Assembly: GCF_030445035.2 (NCBI RefSeq)
Contig: NC_080682.1
Span: forward strand, 32,284,770-32,348,769
From: Dasypus novemcinctus
Taxonomy: Eukaryota > Chordata > Mammalia > Cingulata > Dasypodidae
Direction: 5' to 3'
Length of the DNA: 64,000 bases
Shown: positions 58,146 to 64,000 of the stretch, in pieces
Layout: each line of letters starts with the position of its first letter
Numbering within the stretch: the stretch's first letter is position 1
Made by a program: the position numbers and the translations under genes
The notes under the pieces: generated by a model
The model's database searches: none
Told to the model about the DNA's origin: nothing
What the model saw: the letters and a program-made list of their open reading frames with translations, nothing else

Positions 58146-59923
58146 CAGTGCTTGTAGTTATAGCATGACTCTGTTCTTTTAAGGCTGCAGCAATAACGAG
58201 CCCCTGCTGATTAGTGGGAGTAATGTGGAAACAGAGCTTAATATAACCGGAAAGAGACTCCATGCTTTTGTGAGCACAGAGGGCCTCCTGGCAGGCAGTA
58301 TTCACATTTTCAAAAGCTAATTGTTTTAAAAAATCAGAGTCAGTGGCCTCTCTGAACAGGCATTTGGCTGTGGTGTGTAGTCACCCCACAAAGTCTGAGA
58401 ATGACTCCTCGGGACCCTGACGAATGGAGCTGATAGAGGTGAAGGATTGGCCTTTAGAAGGGAGACGCTTCCATGCCTTAAGAGCAGCTGTGTGAATTTG
58501 ATCAAAGAGAGCAGCAGGGAATTCAATTTGTTCCTTGGTTTTTCATAAGAACCGACGCCAAGAAGCATGTCTTTAGTATTGTCAACGCTGGTACGGCTAT
58601 TATGGTCGGCAGCCTGTTTGCAAAAGACTTCATATTTGGTGCACCAGAGGAGCGCATCACCAGCGGAGAGGACGGCATGTGTGAGAATAAACCAATCATT
58701 TGGTGTGAGCCGACCATCAGCAAGACTCTCCAGCACCGAGATTGTGTAAGGCACGGTAGGGCTATAGGTGGCGGCAGTGGTTTTGAGCTCTTTCAGGGCT
58801 TTTAAATCGAAAGGGGTATGGCACCGCTCGGAGTTACAGAGAGCGAGGCCCAAGGCACTAGGGAAAGTGTCATCATCCTCCGAGGGTGGTAAATCAATGT
58901 CTGCTGGAGATTTAGTAACAGGGAAAACAGAGGCGGTGGCACGTCTGGCTAAGGCAGAACGGATGTGGTTGAGTGCAGAGCGAGAATGGTGGGGGGGGGG
59001 GGGTATGAGTAATGGCCCATGTGGGCATAGCAAACAAAGGAGGGGGGTGCATGGCAAGCTGGTGGATAAGGGAGTTACGCTGCTCCAAAAGGCGGTTCTT
59101 TTCTAGTAACTGAGCAGTTAGGGTGGAAACCTCAGCACACAACTGAGCGTTCACATCAGGAGGTTCAGAAACGGGAAAGGAAGCAGGAGGTGGTGACTGA
59201 AACGTAGAAAGGAGTAAAGGGGCGGGGGGAGGGGGAGGCAGAGCCTGAGATGCAGGGAGAAAATTTCCGGGGGGTAAGGAGGGCAGAAGGGCGGGATAGA
59301 GAGGTGGAGAAACAGGCATTGGTGCGGTGGGTGGGGGATAATGGAGTGAATGGTTATCCGTGAGCTCCGGAGCCTGAGATACGGGGAGGTTACCTTTAGG
59401 GGATGTGATACTAGGTTGTGGATGTGTGTCTGAGTCATTTTCATCGTCAGAAGGGGAACTTTCGCCCTCACCATGTAGTGATGGAGACTGAACTCAGGCG
59501 ACTGGGAGGTCGCGCAACCTGAGGAACAGGAAGTGAGGGCTGAGGAGCCTTATTGCCTTGCATAGGAGGGGGTGAGGGGGGGAGGTGAAGAAAGAACTTT
59601 TTCACCCTGTTCAACCACTTCAGCCGCTTGGGGGCAGAGATGGCGCACAGCCAAAAGATCATTTATCACAGTCCAATAATTAAAAGCAGTAACCGGACCC
59701 TACTGGGGCCGAAGGTTTTGTAAAAGTCCTGTAGGGCATCACCTATACGGTGCCACCATTTTTCATCGATAGTACCTTCTTGGGAAAACCAGGGACAAAT
59801 TTCTTCAAGGAAAGCAAAAAATTTAGAAAGTTCTTTAACATGAACCTTTACTCCTCTCATCTTAAGTGCGGCCTGTAGGCCGGATAGGAAAAGGGAATGA
59901 TCACTAGAGGAGCCCTGCCCCAT
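57990..59923 (-). pseudogene. Provirus gag, betaretrovirus-type, broken
   Basis: Gag would form the virion core at the plasma membrane. Matrix starts MGQGSSS at 59923 (myristoylation-type glycine) and is open to 59666. A proline-rich section (about 59474-58912) includes PPLY, a PPxY late-domain motif. Capsid (about 59057-58326) has HTPFDLKALKELKTTAATYSP and LTPNDWFILTHAVLSAGDALLW, a betaretrovirus-style pattern. The major homology region ([12 protein letters not shown] near 58430) is followed by an in-frame stop. One zinc knuckle, CFFCGQFGHFLKEC, lies near 58082-58041. At least four frame changes or stops break the gene. Confidence 0.88.
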
Positions 59924-59986
59924 TGTAGCTGATCACTTACCGAGATATCTTGCAGGGAATAGGCAGTCTTCTGAAGGTCTCCTCCA

Positions 59987-60080
59987 CCCAAGCTGAAAGC
60001 TCAGGTCTTCCACCCAGGCCGATGGCCTGGGTATTCCGCCCAAGCTGAAGGCTCAGGTCTTCTGCCTAAGAATTCTCAGG
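59987..60080 (-). repeat. Four tandem 26-bp hairpin units in the provirus leader
   Basis: Units start at 59987, 60013, 60039 and 60065, exactly 26 bp apart. Each has a self-complementary core: CCCAAGCTGAAAGCTCAGG, CCCAGGCCGATGGCCTGGG, CCCAAGCTGAAGGCTCAGG and CCTAAGAATTCTCAGG. A linker of TCTTCCA type separates them. Unit 2 differs on both stem arms in a way that keeps pairing. The location between PBS and gag is where retroviral packaging stem-loops lie; that role is inferred. Confidence 0.75.
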
Positions 60081-60132
60081 TCTTCCTTATTTACAAAAAC
60101 CACCTGCAGCTTGCTTCTTCCCCAGGTCCCGT

Positions 60133-60150
60133 CCACAACATTGGGCACCA
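60133..60150 (-). promoter_or_regulatory. Primer binding site, tRNA-Lys1,2-like
   Basis: Two bases after the 5' LTR the minus strand reads TGGTGCCCAATGTTGTGG. It matches the tRNA-Lys1,2 primer site used by type D and several other betaretroviruses at about 13 of 18 positions, with TGG-GCCCAA kept. The mismatches suggest decay. Confidence 0.7.
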
Positions 60151-60152
60151 CT

Positions 60153-60586
60153 TGCTCCGGTCCAGCGGGGGCAAGTCCAGGGACCTGTGGGAAGAAGCAG
60201 GGTGGGGCAGGAGTCAAGAGAAGAATGGAGACAAGACAGGATTCTGATCAAGTGTCGTTTATTGGGGGTAAAACATGGGGATATATAGAGAGGGAAGGGA
60301 ACGTGTACATAGGTGATAGGCTGGTCTTGTGGGTGGCAAACGTCCAAGGAGGGGATTGGCCAACAGTTCGCACCAGGTCTGCGGAGTTTCGCGCCTCATG
60401 CATATGTATTGCTGTGGTCACCTGAGTAGAGGCGGGAGGGGGAGAACAAAGAAGCAGGAAGGAGAAGAATAAGGAAATGACAGGGCAGATTTGTGAACTC
60501 CGCCATGTTGTGAGATCCGCCATGTTGTGAAATCCACCATGTTGTGGGAGGTTGTAAATAGGTCTCATGGCGGGTGGCTCCCTACA
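60153..60586 (-). repeat. Provirus 5' LTR
   Basis: In sense orientation it runs TGTAGGGAGCCACCC to GGAGCA. A TATATA box lies at the complement of 60282-60287 and AATAAA at the complement of 60258-60263, about 20 bp downstream, so R is probably short. U3 (60586 to about 60290) holds three tandem units around 60500-60550. Confidence 0.9.
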
Positions 60587-60874
60587 GTGTTTGCTTCTTT
60601 TTCCTCTGTGTGCTTATTTTCTGGGGCTCCAGCTTAAGGCTTCAGCATCAAACTCCAATATCAAAACTCCAACATCAAAAAACATCAACTTTGTCTTTTG
60701 CCATGACTTTTATCTGTGAGTCCCCACCCACCAAGGGGTAGGACTCAACAATGTCCTAATGACATGGCCCAGTCAAAGCCCTAATCATAACTTAATCATG
60801 TCCAGGTTCAGACTAGTTTATAAACATAATCCAATCTTTATTTTTGAAGTTCATAACTATATCAAACTGATACA

Positions 60875-62487
60875 CTCCACCCTCTGAATTCCAAAAAGAC
60901 ATGACAATATTCAAGAAAACCTTAAATCAGTAACAATGTAAATGCTAAATCATATCACAGTCAATTTAAAGAAATACAGTTTTTATTGGGGCAAGGTCCT
61001 GTTTGCTATAGACTTCTGAAACTTACAAAACAATTTATCTGTTTCCAATACACAAATGGACAGACAAAGGATAAATATTTTCATTAAAATAAGGAGAAAT
61101 TGGGAAGGAAACATGAGTCATAGGTCCTCTACAGTTCAGTAAACCTGCAGGGCATCTTCTATTAGATTTCAGTCTGAGTGTCATTCTTAAGATGATGGTT
61201 CTTCTCCTTGGTGCCTTATGGAAACACACCTTTTCCACAGGCTTGCCCAGTAGCCATCTTCTTGGTTCCACCCACATCAAGCATCTAAGTGTTGACCGAA
61301 CTCCAGACCTCTCCTTCCAAGAGTGTTGGGGTAATTGCCACAACTTACCCAGTCTTTGGGTTAGAGTCTTAACACCCCTAGTACAGTGATGTGAAGACAA
61401 CCTTCCCCCTAAACTTTGGAAAACAGGCTTAACGCACTCAGAGCAATGAGCTGACCACCTGGCCTTTCTTAAACTTTGGCAAATGTCTCAACCTTCTCAG
61501 AGCAGAGTTGATCACCTGCCTTCCCTAATCCATAGAGGATAGGCCCACCCCTTTCAGACCTGTAGGCTGCTGATATCAACTGCCATAATCCTTAGTAAAT
61601 GTGCTCCACCTTCTCTGTACCCTGAGTTGGCAAAACTCTCCAAGAACATTGGGTGGGAACACCCACTGTCTTCAACTGCTGGGGCAAATTCACCCTGTCT
61701 GTACACATGGATGTGGTTCTACTCTTGGCCTAAAGTGATGTCTTAATCCTAGATCTCAGCTTCCATGATTTTCCTCTTAAAGCTCTTTCTCCTTCAATCT
61801 CTCTTTTCCAAGTCCCTTTAAGTTGAAACTGACAGTGGTTTTGTTCATACAGTTCTCTCAAAACACTTCTTGGTTTAGCATGCAAACAGCAGGCATCCAA
61901 ATCATCGGACAGTAAGACTTTCCACAACTTTTACTGATGTACTGCATCTTCAATATTGATTTTCAAGTTCCAAGTTTAGTTAAGTTCTCCAATGGAGCAC
62001 TTTCTTCTGGGAGCTTGATTTCCAGAGGCTTAGAATTTCCAGAATTAGTTTCTGTTTTCTTCTTGCCTGACAGTTCAGTCCTCAGTATATCTCTTTCATT
62101 AAGCATTTTGTATAAGATGCAAGCAGAATTCAAGCCACATTCTCTGGGTTTACTTTGGAAATTTCTTCAGCTAAATTCCCAGACTCACTATTTTCAAATT
62201 CTGCATTCCATAAAACACCAGGTGCTAATCTTGGTAAGTTCTCTGCAAATTTAAAACATGGATTGCCTTTCCTGCATTTTCCAATAATAGTTTCATCAGT
62301 TATTTCTAAGGCATCATAAACAGTCTCTTTAGTATCCATATTGTTATCAACAGTCTCTTCAATGTGATCCAGGCCTTTTCCATCAAGCATCTCCCAATTC
62401 CTCCAAAAAATTTCCCTTAACCATTTATAACTGTTCAAATATTTCAGTAATTGCAAAAGCATATCCCTACTCCTCAGTACCAAATTC
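60875..62487 (-). pseudogene. MaLR internal region, gag-like remnant
   Basis: About 1.6 kb. MaLRs have short internal regions with degenerate gag-like sequence and no pol. The longest open piece (62519-62130) begins in the LTR and has an acidic central part (HIEETVDNNMDTKETVYDALE), with no zinc knuckle or catalytic motif seen. Further small pieces occur at 61400-61035 and 61927-61730. I do not claim a function. Confidence 0.55.
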
Positions 62488-62980
62488 TGTATTAGCCAGC
62501 GAAAGGGGTTCTGATGCAAAATGCCAGAAATTGGTTGTTTTTTTATAAAGGGCTTTTATTTGGGGTAGGAGCATACAGATACCAACCCATAAAACATAAG
62601 TTACTTCCCTCACCAAAGTCTATTTTCATGTGTTGGAGAAAGATGGCTGCCAACATCTGAGTGGGTACAGTCTTTCCAGGTTCCTCCCTTCCTGGGGCTT
62701 GCTTCTCTTTCCTTTGTGTGCTTACTTCCTGGTGCTCCAGCTTAAGGCTTCAGCATCAAACTCCAACATCAAAATTCCAACATCAAAAACCTTCAGCTCT
62801 GACCTTTCCCATGCCTTTTATCTGTGAGTTCCTACCCACTAAGGGGTAGAAACTCAATGCTGTAATAATGTGGCCCAATCAAAGCCCTAATCATAACTTA
62901 ATCATGCCCAGGTTCAGACCAGTTTACAAACATATTCCAATGTCTATTTTTGGAATTCATAACTATCTTACATGGCTACA
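62488..62980 (-). repeat. 5' LTR of the MaLR element
   Basis: It runs from TGTATTAGCCAGCGAAAGG to ATGGCTACA on the plus strand. It shares all blocks with the split left LTR and the solo LTR at 19861. In sense orientation it ends GGCTAATACA. Confidence 0.85.
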
Positions 62981-63264
62981 TATGGTAAATTATGACGTGC
63001 AGGTATTTTTAAAGGTCTAATTTTTTTCCCGATAAGTTCCTTTTCATTAATTTCCCTATTAATAAATATGTGTTTAAATGTATTTCTTTTTTGTAAAAAG
63101 GTATGTCTGTAATAATGGATGTCTGTCACAGTTGTTGCAATTATTTCTTCATTGTATTCCATGAGTATTTGTGGTTAAATTCATTCTTTTTATCCTCTTT
63201 TATAACTTATTTTTTGCTTAACATGTTCTTCTCCACTAAGAGATGAGATACATATTTATCTCTT
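62981..63264. other. Short AT-rich flank
   Basis: No recognised feature between the MaLR target duplication and the HAL1-like 3' end. Confidence 0.4.
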
Positions 63265-64000
63265 GTTTTTTAAAATAAAATTATTAAAGTATATCACTCA
63301 TTACATAAACATACATAAACAATAAGTGTATAAGAGTGAACTTACAAAACATGCTTACATAATATCATACAGAGTTCTTATCCTTCACTCTACCACCAAT
63401 ACCTTGAATTGTTTTGAAATGTTTTTAACAAATAATTTGAGTATGCTCAAAATATTATTAATATTTTCTCCAAACCACCCTATAATTTTTATTTTTATAG
63501 ATATCTATATATGAACATACATAAACAGTAACTGTATAATAAAAGTTGTGAACTTAAAAAGCAAGCATGCATAACATCATACAAGAGTTCCACACATCAA
63601 ACCCCCACCACCACCTTGCATTTTTGTAAGACTTTTTTACAAGTTATGAAAGAATATCATCAAAATCTTACTACTCTCAATAGTCCTTATCTTACATTTG
63701 GTGTTCCCCCACCTCATCCTATTATTTTTTCAATATATTTTTATGACAGAAGTTGTAAACTTACAAAACAATCATGCACATGTGCTGAATTCTTGTACAA
63801 AACTCCTCTATCAACACACAACGCTATGGTGAAATATGTGTTACAGATTATGAGACAATATCATCAGACTCTTACCACCACCATGGTCAATCATGTACAT
63901 TTGTCACAGGTTTTCCATAATCTCTGATTATCAGCACAGTACATCTTTGACATAGATGCATGGGTACTACATTATTACTCTTAACCAGAGTCCATAGGTC
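63265..64000 (-). mobile_element. 3' end of a second HAL1/L1-like element, running off the window
   Basis: It begins near TTTTTTAAAATAAAATTATTAAAG at 63268 (compare 36827-36850) and contains three tandem units with GTGAACTTACAAAA / GTTGTGAACTTAAAAAG / GTTGTAAACTTACAAAAC at about 63329, 63547 and 63754. The order and text match 46711-47350 to the window end (CCATAGGTC). Only non-coding 3' sequence is present. Confidence 0.75.

Larger units (their letters stand above)
51414..60586 (-). mobile_element. Complete chimeric type D-like endogenous retrovirus
   Basis: The provirus is 9173 bp with 434-bp LTRs at both ends, PBS, leader, gag, dUTPase-protease, pol, env, CTE-like element and PPT in order on the minus strand. 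It sits in a MaLR LTR; its flanks GGGTTT (51408-51413) and GTGTTT (60587-60592) are a 6-bp target duplication with one mismatch, as for betaretroviruses. gag-pro-pol are betaretrovirus-type and env is gammaretrovirus-type, the combination of type D viruses. LTRs differ at about 35 of 434 positions. Every gene is broken. From memory, a published screen of armadillo env genes described a chimeric betaretrovirus of this kind; whether this locus belongs to it is unknown. Confidence 0.93.
51202..62980 (-). mobile_element. Two-LTR MaLR (ERVL-MaLR) element carrying a nested provirus
   Basis: The left (3') LTR is 51202-51413 plus 60587-60874, the internal region is 60875-62487 and the right (5') LTR is 62488-62980. 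Without the provirus the left LTR is about 494 bp and the right 493 bp. The flanks TATGA (51197-51201) and TATGG (62981-62985) are a near-perfect 5-bp target duplication. The internal part starts on the minus strand with GAATTTGGTACTGAGGAG, the typical MaLR start next to the LTR. Rough comparison of about 200 LTR positions gives 15 percent divergence, so it is an old insertion. Confidence 0.82.

Overview
The window looks like mammalian nuclear DNA from a xenarthran, most likely an armadillo such as Dasypus. Three interspersed copies resemble the tRNA-derived DAS SINEs of armadillos: about 600-1012 and 30771-31185, and a divergent one at about 27146-27630. No intact host gene is visible. The host-gene signal is two degenerate olfactory receptor (OR) pseudogenes on the minus strand (11830-12751 and about 29795-31455), so this is probably the edge of an AT-rich OR cluster filled by transposable elements. 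There are no bacterial-style operons or CRISPR arrays. Family names below come from recognising motifs and ends by eye, not from a database search.

Left part (1-36.8 kb). An old plus-strand LINE-1 (L1-A, about 1.2-8.0 kb) has a broken ORF1 and ORF2, a pure TTTCC microsatellite in its 5' UTR, a 1.8-kb ORF2 deletion and a second, partly inverted L1 nested in ORF1. After it come antisense L1 pieces (8.3-9.2 and 17.8-18.6 kb), the first OR pseudogene, MIR-like SINEs and MaLR-type LTRs. An ERVL-type element at 21.0-23.1 kb has an MLT2-like LTR and integrase and dUTPase remnants. A decayed class I endogenous retrovirus (ERV) at 23.9-29.1 kb has env pieces in permuted order. The second OR pseudogene is split by an LTR and a DAS SINE.

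Middle (36.8-50.8 kb). A HAL1-like minus-strand L1 derivative (ORF1 fused to the last part of ORF2) is bounded by a perfect 14-bp target duplication. Inside it sits a full-length plus-strand L1 (L1-B, 36926-46694) with a 16-bp target duplication, an open ORF1 (322 codons) and an open ORF2 (1272 codons). L1-B is the only apparently intact protein-coding unit in the window and may be retrotransposition-competent.

Right part (51.2-63.0 kb). A minus-strand MaLR element with both LTRs (51202-62980) carries a complete 9.2-kb provirus (51414-60586) inside its left LTR. The provirus has 434-bp LTRs, a primer binding site resembling that of tRNA-Lys1,2, a polypurine tract, betaretrovirus-type gag-dUTPase-protease-pol and a gammaretrovirus-type env. 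This is the chimeric 'type D' arrangement. All its genes carry stops or frameshifts. Between env and the 3' LTR are two copies of an ACCTAAGACAGG motif in a pseudo-symmetric setting, which I read as a type D constitutive transport element (CTE). The leader has four 26-bp hairpin units in tandem, and the env surface subunit contains an in-frame duplication. The right edge (63.27-64.0 kb) holds the 3' end of a second HAL1/L1-like element.
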